This document shows, one piece after another, positions 1 through 4,962 of a stretch of DNA of 23,060 nt. The position numbers and the translations under genes are program-made. The stretch is taken from IMG/VR virus record IMGVR_UViG_3300020472_000182, positions 1-23,060 of that record; one strand, given 5' to 3'. The first letter of the stretch is position 1, and every line of letters starts with the position of its first letter. Source of the DNA: a virus. The notes under the pieces were generated by a model. The model did not search any database. It saw nothing but the letters and a program-made list of their open reading frames with translations, and was not told the DNA's origin.

Positions 1-21
1 CTAGGGAGATGTGGGAACAAC

Positions 22-309
22 TCAAGTTTCCTTGACTTCACTACCTTTGGTACGGTGTCCTTTACTTTCTTCTTCCGCGATGACTTTGAGGCGACCGATG
101 TAGTCGTAGTCCTCTTTGGAGAGTTCTTTGTTGATCGCTGCTGGATCCCAGAACTCAAGTTCTTTACGCTCTTTGAGAATGTAGAAGCAGTCTTTGCGGA
201 GTGCGTCGATGAAGTTGTCTTCCGACCAGTCGTTGAAGACCTTTTCGATGGGGTCGTTCTCGTCCCAGTTGATTTTGATGCCATTAGCGTCGTTAATAAA
301 TTCGATCAT
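22..309 (-). CDS. Small conserved cyanophage-type protein, 95 aa, function unknown
   Basis: I recognise no domain. The protein is acidic in its first two thirds and ends in a Lys/Glu-rich tail (EEESKGHRTKGSEVKET). It begins MIEFINDANGIKINWDEND and has no signal peptide or membrane segment, so it is probably cytoplasmic. The ATG at 307-309 overlaps the TGA of the 38-aa gene upstream (ATGA), which argues for translational coupling and supports both starts. It is the last gene of the run that begins behind the promoter at 1136-1164, so early expression is likely. From memory, similar short proteins occur in cyanophage genomes, but I cannot attach a role. Existence is well supported; function is not. 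Confidence 0.75.
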   Translation of the reverse strand: MIEFINDANGIKINWDENDPIEKVFNDWSEDNFIDALRKDCFYILKERKELEFWDPAAINKELSKEDYDYIGRLKVIAEEESKGHRTKGSEVKET

Positions 310-422
310 GAGTTTTCTTGGTCAATTTTACCTTGCTCCTTGATTTGTTGGAGTAATTCTTCTGCTAGTGCATGTTTCTGTTCATTACATGCAGTCATGT
401 AATCAATGATTAGATAACGCAT
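306..422 (-). CDS. Very small protein, 38 aa, function unknown
   Basis: This short reading frame fills the gap between the 69-aa and 95-aa genes. It runs from the ATG at 420-422 to the TGA at 306-308, which overlaps the next ATG as ATGA, the spacing typical of this operon. The product starts MRYLIIDYMTACNEQ and ends in a charged helix-like stretch (ALAEELLQQIKEQGKID). No domain is recognised. An earlier ATG at 425-427 is out of frame and hits a stop after five codons, so it is not used. No clear Shine-Dalgarno is seen. Overlap with the next gene is the main evidence; the short length keeps confidence moderate. Confidence 0.5.
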   Translation of the reverse strand: MRYLIIDYMTACNEQKHALAEELLQQIKEQGKIDQENS

Positions 423-429
423 TGCATCA

Positions 430-639
430 CTAATCTGATAGTTGTCCGAGTCCATAGTCGCTGAATAAGGTTTCTTCTGATTCTAATTGGTTAGGATCTA
501 ACCACTCAAAGAATTCATCAGCAAGTATGAGTGCATCATCAACTCTCTCTTCTGCCATCAATTGCTTGAAACGATTTGTTACCCATACGTAGATTTCGTC
601 ACGTTGTTGTGAAATCTTTAGTGTGTCTTCGTTGTTCAT
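430..639 (-). CDS. Small acidic protein, 69 aa, function unknown
   Basis: It begins MNNEDTLKISQQRDEIYVWV and is strongly acidic, especially the second half (ADEFFEWLDPNQLESEE). It looks mostly helical and soluble, with no cysteine or metal motif. The ATG at 637-639 overlaps the TGA of the 82-aa gene upstream (ATGA), so the start is well fixed. It stops with TAG at 430-432, seven bases before the next small gene. It belongs to the block behind the promoter at 1136-1164. I do not recognise the family, though this type of small acidic protein is common in cyanophage early regions. Confidence 0.7.
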   Translation of the reverse strand: MNNEDTLKISQQRDEIYVWVTNRFKQLMAEERVDDALILADEFFEWLDPNQLESEETLFSDYGLGQLSD

Positions 640-884
640 AGTTTTTCAGCGAATAGAATGTTGGTGAGGTGGTCATACTGGATGAATGATACATCCTTAG
701 GGAGTAGAGATGCAGCAGCAGCGGCGAAGTCATTTGGAAACTTCTTAAACATTCGCCTATACTTCTGCTCTCCTTCATAGTCTAGATCTTCACGTGGTAG
801 TATGCGAATTTCAAACTGTCCACGAGAGTATCTATTAGGGTACGGATTGATGTACTCTTTGATGTGTTCTTGAAGCATGTTCAT
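636..884 (-). CDS. Small protein, 82 aa, function unknown
   Basis: No domain is recognised. The protein opens MNMLQEHIKEYINPYPNRYS and has a basic middle (residues about 40-50, EQKYRRMFKKF). A short run of five alanines follows, then a hydrophobic end. It has no leader peptide. The ATG at 882-884 shares bases with the TGA of the 76-aa gene (ATGA); a second in-frame ATG two codons later could also serve. The stop overlaps the next start in the same way, so it is one link in a translationally coupled chain from 1111 to 22. The function is unknown. Confidence 0.7.
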   Translation of the reverse strand: MNMLQEHIKEYINPYPNRYSRGQFEIRILPREDLDYEGEQKYRRMFKKFPNDFAAAAASLLPKDVSFIQYDHLTNILFAEKL

Positions 885-1111
885 TTTGAGAAAACCTCAC
901 TAGTGTGTTCTACTTGAAGTGATTTGATGTCTTGGAGTAGTTTACACATATGTGCAACATACTCTACATCTTCTTCACATGGTTCAAAATCATAAGCACT
1001 GTCCCAATCGACAGTGTTGTCTTGAAAAACTGGAGCACCGAACATATAACCATCATCTTCCATTGCGTATGCGTTGCCATCAGCAACGATATAAAAACTG
1101 GGAACAGTCAT
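881..1111 (-). CDS. Small acidic protein, 76 aa, first gene of the leftmost transcription unit
   Basis: The product starts MTVPSFYIVADGNAYAMEDD and is rich in Asp, Glu and aromatic residues (DWDSAYDFEPCEED at about 35-48). It contains two cysteines but no recognisable metal site, signal peptide or membrane span. It lies about 25 bases downstream of the -10 box of a near-consensus sigma-70-type promoter (1136-1164) and is the first gene after it, so it is probably among the first expressed from this unit. No strong Shine-Dalgarno precedes the ATG at 1109-1111. Function is unknown. Confidence 0.7.
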   Translation of the reverse strand: MTVPSFYIVADGNAYAMEDDGYMFGAPVFQDNTVDWDSAYDFEPCEEDVEYVAHMCKLLQDIKSLQVEHTSEVFSK

Positions 1112-1135
1112 GGGAATGAGAGAGCAAGTGAGTAA

Positions 1136-1164
1136 AGTATACTATGTATTAGAGCGTTTGTCAA
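1136..1164 (-). promoter_or_regulatory. Sigma-70-type promoter (TTGACA, 17 bp, TATACT)
   Basis: Read on the minus strand, a perfect -35 box TTGACA (complement of 1159-1164) is followed by exactly 17 bases and a -10 box TATACT (complement of 1136-1141), five of six matches to TATAAT. The -35 overlaps the stop codon of the 133-aa gene. The expected start of transcription is near 1129, giving a leader of about 18 nt to the ATG at 1111. The -35 sits inside a small inverted repeat (1154-1167) and the -10 inside AGTATACT, so a repressor or hairpin could act here. This is probably an early promoter read by the host polymerase. Confidence 0.8.
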
Positions 1165-1562
1165 CGCATGTAGAGATATCCACCCGCCCAGTCAGCATTT
1201 GCTATTAAATACTCACGATCTTTGATAAGTCTGAGATCATAGCGTACATGCTTTGCTGGAGACTTCCAACCCGCTGGTTTGTACACTTGACCAGTCTTCT
1301 TATCAATGAATGCGTGAACACTACGCTGATTGTTAACCATCACAATCTTGTGATACTTGCGACCAGACTCTATAACGAAGTCATAGTCGCATACACCTGA
1401 CTTAAGTTCATTAATTCTATCAACATGGTACTTACTGTTACCATCTTGAACAATTGATCTCTCATGATACCTGACTGAATCATTGATGTAGTTCTGCTTG
1501 AGTGCATCACATAACTCTTGAGTGTGAGTGAGTATGTTTTCAGTGATTGTTGCGGTGGTCAT
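1161..1562 (-). CDS. Conserved cyanophage-type protein, 133 aa, function unknown
   Basis: The most distinctive part is the C-terminal half: FIDKKTGQVYKPAGWKSPA (residues 85-103), then VRYDLRL and a terminal NADWAGGYLY. From memory, this signature recurs in small proteins of many cyanophages with no assigned role. The N-terminal 60 residues look helical, and the middle looks like beta strands (KYHKIVMVNNQRSVHAFID). No signal peptide or membrane span is seen. The gene stands alone: about 94 bases separate it from the gene upstream, with a weak -10-like TATACT at 1587-1592 and a strong hairpin at 1621-1647. Its TGA at 1161-1163 overlaps the -35 of the next promoter. Conservation is likely; function is unknown. 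Confidence 0.8.
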   Translation of the reverse strand: MTTATITENILTHTQELCDALKQNYINDSVRYHERSIVQDGNSKYHVDRINELKSGVCDYDFVIESGRKYHKIVMVNNQRSVHAFIDKKTGQVYKPAGWKSPAKHVRYDLRLIKDREYLIANADWAGGYLYMR

Positions 1563-1655
1563 GAGGTCTCTTGTGTTGATGAATTAAGTATAACGCGGAA
1601 TGTGGTATGAAACTACCGCTAGTGTACACTTATTTAAGTGGCACACTCCGCATCC
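1563..1655 (-). promoter_or_regulatory. Intergenic region with possible weak promoter ahead of the 133-aa gene
   Basis: This 93-base gap is long for the window. On the minus strand it carries TATACT (complement of 1587-1592), a good -10 box about 25 bases ahead of the ATG at 1562. No TTGACA-like -35 lies at 15-18 bases (the hexamer at 17 is TAGTTT), so the promoter would need an activator. A short GGTA/TACC inverted repeat (1604-1617) and competing GCGG/CCGC arms (1595-1598, 1616-1619) lie where a -35 factor would bind. No coding frame of note is seen. Confidence 0.35.
1621..1647 (-). terminator. Strong stem-loop after the 46-aa gene, no U-run
   Basis: AGTGT and CACTT arms pair with AAGTG and ACACT around a four-base loop, with a small 1/2-base internal loop. 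This gives ten base pairs within 27 bases. It starts nine bases after the stop of the 46-aa gene, where a terminator or a 3'-end stabilising hairpin would sit. No T tract follows on the minus strand, so classical intrinsic termination is uncertain. An mRNA processing or stability role is equally possible. Confidence 0.4.
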
Positions 1656-1796
1656 TTACCGCAGAAGATCCAATGCTTCTTGTGACAGTTGCTCTTGTGG
1701 CATGTCATCTGTCAAGAATGGCGTGTCACTCTGCCATGCTTGTTCTGCTTGATCTAGATTCTGGAGTAACCAGCGATCTAACATTACTTCATTCAT
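1656..1796 (-). CDS. Very small acidic protein, 46 aa, function unknown
   Basis: The frame runs from the ATG at 1794-1796, which overlaps the TGA of the zinc-ribbon gene upstream (ATGA), to TAA at 1656-1658. The product starts MNEVMLDRWLLQNLDQAEQA and ends SQEALDLLR. It is acidic and looks helical, with no cysteine. It continues the tight coupling of the methyltransferase transcript, and a stem-loop follows directly after its stop, as expected for the last gene of an operon. A frame of similar size on the other strand is regarded as its shadow. No function can be assigned. Confidence 0.6.
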   Translation of the reverse strand: MNEVMLDRWLLQNLDQAEQAWQSDTPFLTDDMPQEQLSQEALDLLR

Positions 1797-1987
1797 AGTA
1801 AAAACCAATCGAGTTTGTTAATAGATTCGTTGCAGTGAGCACATGATAGTGCTGACCATGCAAAGTGATATACTCTGGATGGTTGACTGCAGCAAGGACA
1901 CACAATGATCTTACCATTGGATGTACTTCTTGTTCTTGAAGTGACTTGGTTCATGGTGTGTTCCTTGACGACTTCATTAATATACAT
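1793..1987 (-). CDS. Small zinc-ribbon-like protein (two CxxC pairs), 64 aa or 53 aa
   Basis: The central segment holds C30-PC-C33 and C49-AH-C52, the two CxxC pairs of a zinc ribbon, separated by SQPSRVYHFAWSALS. From memory, small cyanophage proteins share the pattern SNGK..xCPCC..xRVYHFxWxALxC. Such proteins may bind nucleic acid or protein partners, but no role is proven. Two starts compete. The ATG at 1985-1987 overlaps the TGA of the 56-aa gene (TGATG). The ATG at 1952-1954 has a Shine-Dalgarno-like AAGGA eight bases upstream and gives the 53-aa form that better matches the homologues I remember. The stop overlaps the next gene (ATGA). The gene is certain; the start is not. Confidence 0.8.
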   Translation of the reverse strand: MYINEVVKEHTMNQVTSRTRSTSNGKIIVCPCCSQPSRVYHFAWSALSCAHCNESINKLDWFLL

Positions 1988-2157
1988 CAGTTTGATGCAG
2001 TTGGGGGTGATGGTAGACAGTTTGATAACTGGTTGTAAAGTGTCCCATCATCCACAGATTTGTGGTAGAAAGGTTGTGTATCTGATTGCATCATCATATC
2101 CATTATAAATCGGATCTGAGATGTCGTTAGATTAACTTGGGTAGTCTGTTCAATCAT
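1987..2157 (-). CDS. Small protein, 56 aa, function unknown
   Basis: The frame opens at the ATG of 2155-2157, which overlaps the methyltransferase TGA (ATGA), and ends at TGA 1987-1989, which overlaps the next ATG (TGATG). It is therefore linked to genes on both sides. The product begins MIEQTTQVNLTTSQIRFIMD, with a run MDMMMQ, and has a middle (FYHKSVDDGTLYNQL) like other small cyanophage proteins that pair a 'T..Q..FI' start with a 'Y.QL' segment. It has one cysteine and no membrane segment. The exact fit between two genes is the strongest evidence; function is unknown. Confidence 0.65.
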   Translation of the reverse strand: MIEQTTQVNLTTSQIRFIMDMMMQSDTQPFYHKSVDDGTLYNQLSNCLPSPPTASN

Positions 2158-3104
2158 AAGTGGTTCAGGATGCTTGTAGACGCTTTTGAAGGGGTTACAG
2201 GAAGTGTTTCTATTCTCTTTTGAATTAGATCACCATAATTCTCATGTAATTCACACCCAATATAATGTCTATCGAGTGATTTTGCAACTGTTGCAGTTGT
2301 ACCACTGCCCATGAATGGATCAAGTACAGTGTCACCCTTTTCACTACCAGCAAGGATACATGGTTTGATCAGTTCTTCAGGATACGTAGCGAAGTGTGCT
2401 CCCTTGTATGGTTTCTTGTTTACCGTCCAGACAGAGCGTTTATTGCGTTTTGTATATGATTTTGTAAGACCTGAATGCGGTTGGAGTCCTGTTCCTTCGT
2501 TGTGGTACTTTCCTTTTGATCTGTCTCTTGTTCCCCAGTCTTTTGCTGGTTCTTTGATTGCTTCATTGTCATAGTGGTAATACTTACTCTTACTCAAGAG
2601 AAAGATATACTCATGAGACTTTGTACATCTATCTCTTACACTCTCTGGCATAGGGTTTGGTTTATGCCATATAATATCTTGTCTTAGATACCAACCATCC
2701 GCACGTAATGCAAATGCAAGCATCCAAGGTATACCAATCAGATCCTTATCCTTATATCCTTGGAGTTTGTTAGATCTTCTTGGTGTAGTCTTAGGTAGGT
2801 CTTGTCTATTAGCAGAGAATGTCTGCTTAGGTATACACCCATCCTTTCTATAGTTATAATAACTGTCACCAATGTTCAACCATAGTGTACCATCTTCCGT
2901 GAGTACATTGCGTACCTTGCGGAATACCTGTACCATCTCTTGAACATATTCTTCTGGTGATTGCTCTTGTCCTATCTGGTCATCCTCACCACCATAGTCT
3001 CTTAGACCATAGTAAGGTGGAGAAGTAACACACATCCTTGCACTCTCTGGTAAGAAAGCATCGAGTGTATCACGACAATCTCCAAATAGAATAGTATCTT
3101 GCAT
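2154..3104 (-). CDS. Orphan DNA methyltransferase, beta-type (N4-cytosine or N6-adenine)
   Basis: This enzyme transfers a methyl group from S-adenosylmethionine to an exocyclic amino group in DNA. Catalytic motif IV is TSPPYYGLRDY at residues 27-37, followed by DGTLWLNIGDSY (71-82). SAM-binding motif I, DPFMGSGTT, lies at 262-270, with YIGCE after it. This IV-then-I order is the beta group, and SPPY is most common in N4-cytosine enzymes though not exclusive. Residues about 180-235 probably form the target recognition part. Length (316 aa) is normal for the family. I chose the ATG at 3102-3104; the longer frame would need a TTG inside the leader. No restriction gene is nearby, so it is an orphan, plausibly protecting phage DNA from host restriction or marking it for regulation. 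A structured leader and TTGACA promoter precede it. Confidence 0.9.
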   Translation of the reverse strand: MQDTILFGDCRDTLDAFLPESARMCVTSPPYYGLRDYGGEDDQIGQEQSPEEYVQEMVQVFRKVRNVLTEDGTLWLNIGDSYYNYRKDGCIPKQTFSANRQDLPKTTPRRSNKLQGYKDKDLIGIPWMLAFALRADGWYLRQDIIWHKPNPMPESVRDRCTKSHEYIFLLSKSKYYHYDNEAIKEPAKDWGTRDRSKGKYHNEGTGLQPHSGLTKSYTKRNKRSVWTVNKKPYKGAHFATYPEELIKPCILAGSEKGDTVLDPFMGSGTTATVAKSLDRHYIGCELHENYGDLIQKRIETLPVTPSKASTSILNHL

Positions 3105-3210
3105 GTTTAAAAAATTGGTGGAGGAAAACAAAACTAAGGGTCAATGCATTACCCCAACGGTCATGTGTCTGCTTCTAAGTCAGACTAGTCGGGAACTCGT
3201 TTGTTTTCCT
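3105..3210 (-). ncRNA. Structured 5' leader of the methyltransferase mRNA (candidate cis-regulatory RNA)
   Basis: The predicted transcript starts near 3210. Its first 11 bases (minus strand of 3200-3210, AGGAAAACAAA) are perfectly complementary to bases at 3122-3132, about 18 bases before the ATG. Inside this closing stem lie two smaller hairpins: GTCTG/CAGAC with a nine-base loop (3167-3185), and GGGT/ACCC around AATGCATT (3138-3154). A run of six T's (minus strand) sits just before the ATG and no Shine-Dalgarno is visible. The layout suggests an RNA element that controls translation or transcript end. It matches no riboswitch class I know, and the pairing is by eye only. Confidence 0.4.
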
Positions 3211-3213
3211 GTA

Positions 3214-3245
3214 AGTATAATGACATAGGTTTAACTATTTGTCAA
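3214..3245 (-). promoter_or_regulatory. Sigma-70-type promoter ahead of the methyltransferase
   Basis: The minus strand reads TTGACA (complement of 3240-3245), identical to the -35 boxes at 1159-1164 and 6297-6302. Two overlapping -10 candidates exist: CATTAT after a 17-base spacer (complement of 3217-3222), and the better TATACT after 20 bases (complement of 3214-3219). The first has ideal spacing, the second a better hexamer. Transcription would begin near 3207-3210, the start of the 11-base arm of the leader. The promoter lies just after the stop of the 187-aa oxygenase gene. Confidence 0.6.
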
Positions 3246-3258
3246 GGGGTGTGTGACA

Positions 3259-3822
3259 CTACGTAAACTGTCTACCAACACACCACCCAACAATGCTTTT
3301 TCTGATACCTTTAGTTACAGGTTTAACTCTATGACCTAGAGTTGATGGAAATACTATCAATGAACCTGCCTTTGGTTCTAATGCTATTCTATCCCAATTC
3401 AATTGTATACCATATCGGGGCATAACAAATTCAAACTCTCCACCCTCATAATCATCATTTAATAAGAGTGAGAAGGATAGTTTACGATGTAATAGTCTAT
3501 CTTTATGACCTTGACGTATGTAATCAATGTGCCATCCATAATGATCATTCACATGATAATGTGCATACTGATACTTACCTCTATCAAATCCATCATCTAA
3601 TTGATATTTGTACACGTCCTCGTTGATGACTTGCACATGATGTCTGCAGAATTTAGCAACCCAGTCGTTATCATAACGCATACAAACACTAGTAGAGCGA
3701 AGAGGAATTTCTTTATTCTTAATTCCTGCTACCGTACCTCTGCCAAATTCTGAAGTATCATCAAGATACTCAATTATATTGGGTGGAAGTAATATATCAA
3801 CTGCAGTTGGTTCATTGTACAT
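3259..3822 (-). CDS. 2-oxoglutarate/Fe(II)-dependent oxygenase, prolyl-hydroxylase-like, 187 aa
   Basis: Enzymes of this fold couple decarboxylation of 2-oxoglutarate to hydroxylation of a substrate at a non-haem iron. The iron ligands are visible as H98-x-D100 in GWHIDY and H164 in TLGHRVKPV. R174 in GIRKSIVGW fits the 2-oxoglutarate anchor. The strand LLLNDDYEGGEFEF (about 119-132) is the usual core signature and is shared with the oxygenase at 8003-8539. Length is typical for phage members. I start at the ATG of 3820-3822; the codon before it is TTG. It follows the 110-aa gene by 24 bases and is separated from the late oxygenases by the halogenase block, so it may be expressed earlier and act on something else. 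The substrate is unknown. Confidence 0.9.
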   Translation of the reverse strand: MYNEPTAVDILLPPNIIEYLDDTSEFGRGTVAGIKNKEIPLRSTSVCMRYDNDWVAKFCRHHVQVINEDVYKYQLDDGFDRGKYQYAHYHVNDHYGWHIDYIRQGHKDRLLHRKLSFSLLLNDDYEGGEFEFVMPRYGIQLNWDRIALEPKAGSLIVFPSTLGHRVKPVTKGIRKSIVGWCVGRQFT

Positions 3823-3846
3823 CAATCATTAAAGATAGGGATGATG

Positions 3847-4179
3847 TTAGTTTTTGCGTGTTGCGTTTTGTTTATGTGCTGCTCCCACTGAGCGGCATCG
3901 TCCAAATTGAAGAAGGTCGCTTGTTGGCGGGATGTGCCCTTCTTCTTTTTCGTCATCCAAACGACAGCGTATTTCATGCCAATAATTAGGGTATACTAGA
4001 ATTGATGCGTAATGGCGTCCCCAACGTGAGTTTCCACTCGTAGGAAGGGGTTGATCAATGAAACATATCGTGAGATAAGCATCATCAATAAAGGAAATGT
4101 AACCTACAACGTCACGCCATATGACTGGTTGTAGGAGTGAGAAATCATTCTTCGTCAGTCGTGTCTGATTTGTCTTCAT
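3847..4179 (-). CDS. Conserved cyanophage-type protein, 110 aa, function unknown
   Basis: Residues about 14-70 carry a pattern I associate with small cyanophage proteins: a 'kPVIW..VVGYISFIDDAYLTICF' core, then SRWGRHYASILVYPNYWHEI. The hydrophobic strands look like a small beta domain; there is no membrane span or signal peptide. The C-terminal 35 residues are charged and Arg/Lys-rich, unlike the rest. The ATG at 4177-4179 lies 35 bases inside the end of the 72-aa gene, a longer overlap than usual here, and I see no better downstream start. It is likely cotranscribed with the halogenase operon and followed by the oxygenase at 3259. No role is assigned. Confidence 0.75.
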   Translation of the reverse strand: MKTNQTRLTKNDFSLLQPVIWRDVVGYISFIDDAYLTICFIDQPLPTSGNSRWGRHYASILVYPNYWHEIRCRLDDEKEEGHIPPTSDLLQFGRCRSVGAAHKQNATRKN

Positions 4180-4363
4180 CGAACAACTTGCGATTAGCGT
4201 TTGCTGGATTAGGTAGTCTGAACATTTGTTTCAGATCATTGAGATCATTCAGTTGTTTCTGAAGATTATCAATCTGCTTCTGCAGAATCTGAAAGTTGTG
4301 ATCGTTGTTGTTTTGCAGCATCAAAAAGTTTTGTACTGCCGACTTGAAATCTTCCTCTTTCAT
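4145..4363 (-). CDS. Small coiled-coil protein, 72 aa
   Basis: Residues about 20-48 (FQILQKQIDNLQKQLNDLND) have heptad-like spacing of I, L and L with Gln/Asn/Asp, which points to a short coiled coil. The C-terminus is acidic (DEDKSDTTDEE). The protein probably self-associates or binds a partner, with no enzymatic motif. Its first 95 bases overlap the end of the 81-aa gene in another frame, and its last 35 bases overlap the 110-aa gene. A second in-frame ATG at codon 15 would shorten but not remove the first overlap. The clear coiled-coil composition argues that this frame is real. Confidence 0.65.
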   Translation of the reverse strand: MKEEDFKSAVQNFLMLQNNNDHNFQILQKQIDNLQKQLNDLNDLKQMFRLPNPANANRKLFDEDKSDTTDEE

Positions 4364-4514
4364 TTTCGTTGATCAGGGATAATTGGCGTTGGAGTTCGTA
4401 TTCTACCACACATAGGTGTTGTTGTAAATGGTGTTCCCACTCATTATCTTTAATGAGTTGCGTGACGTTATTTATTTGTGCTAATGCACTAAGAAGTCTT
4501 GTTTTTTTGTTCAT
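4269..4514 (-). CDS. Small helical protein, 81 aa, function unknown
   Basis: It starts MNKKTRLLSALAQINNVTQL and is rich in Gln, Asn, Leu and His. The first 50 residues look like two amphipathic helices (ALAQINNVTQLIKDN, then HHLQQHLCVVEYELQRQ). The last 31 residues are polar, Ser/Gln-rich and overlap the 72-aa gene; that tail may be encoded as a by-product of the neighbour's sequence. I place the start at the ATG of 4512-4514, which overlaps the TGA of the 80-aa gene (TGATG); the codon before is TTG. The gene belongs to the small-protein run after the halogenase. Function is unknown. Confidence 0.65.
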   Translation of the reverse strand: MNKKTRLLSALAQINNVTQLIKDNEWEHHLQQHLCVVEYELQRQLSLINENERGRFQVGSTKLFDAAKQQRSQLSDSAEAD

Positions 4515-4756
4515 CAATACCTACTAGGAATACTTTGTTTCATTTGTAAGTAACCATGCATTAATGACCTAAGTTCATCAGCACGATCAGAGTTTACATC
4601 ATTGATGCAAGATAACATCTCCTCATATATTCCTCGTGACGAGATAGTTTCATCCTGAAGGTAATCTTCGATAGCGTCTTGCATACGGATCTTGCGTTGT
4701 TTTGCATACTCTTGATCGGGTACATAATTTGGATTAGTTAATACAGGTCTGTTCAT
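4514..4756 (-). CDS. Conserved cyanophage-type small protein, 80 aa, function unknown
   Basis: The N-terminus MNRPVLTNPNYVPDQEYAKQ, followed by a helical RKIRMQDAIEDYL segment and a CINDV segment, resembles small proteins I remember from other cyanophages, where no function is known. It has no membrane span or metal site. The ATG at 4754-4756 overlaps the TGA of the 63-aa gene (ATGA), and its own TGA overlaps the next ATG (TGATG), so it is firmly placed in the operon. It may be one of the early host-takeover small proteins, but that is only inference from position. Confidence 0.75.
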   Translation of the reverse strand: MNRPVLTNPNYVPDQEYAKQRKIRMQDAIEDYLQDETISSRGIYEEMLSCINDVNSDRADELRSLMHGYLQMKQSIPSRY

Positions 4757-4944
4757 GAGAATTCCTCTCTACGACGATTTTCTAGGTGATCAAGGACTTC
4801 TTGACGCCATTCCATAAGTTCATGGTAACACTGTTGGTTATGAGCACAACCACGTAACCTAGAGTCTGGTTTATGTAATGACTCAATCAAGAGACCAAGT
4901 GCATCACGTCGTTTTTCTTCTTTAGTAGTAGTGTTCCAATCCAT
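4753..4944 (-). CDS. Small charged protein, 63 aa, function unknown
   Basis: It starts MDWNTTTKEEKRRDALGLL and ends in a charged helix (EVLDHLENRRREEFS). The two cysteines at about 33 and 39 (GCAHNQQCYH) sit near two histidines; this could in principle bind a metal, but the spacing matches no family I know. It begins 18 bases after the halogenase stop, the only real gap in this small-gene run, and a late-promoter-like TATAAATC lies just upstream (4971-4978). The ATG at 4942-4944 is the first in frame. Function is unknown. Confidence 0.7.
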   Translation of the reverse strand: MDWNTTTKEEKRRDALGLLIESLHKPDSRLRGCAHNQQCYHELMEWRQEVLDHLENRRREEFS

Positions 4945-4962
4945 GTGAGTTAATAAGAATGG

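Noticed and set aside
55-402. Plus-strand open frame of 115 codons
   Set aside because: It lies opposite the coupled minus-strand genes and has an odd Val/Phe-rich composition; a shadow frame.
3104-3131. TTG start for the methyltransferase
   Set aside because: It falls in the structured leader; the ATG at 3102-3104 starts directly at MQDTILFGD, the usual beginning of such enzymes.
4469-4476. AATAAATA within the 81-aa gene
   Set aside because: It is about 106 bases ahead of the 72-aa gene with no gap around it; too weak to call.
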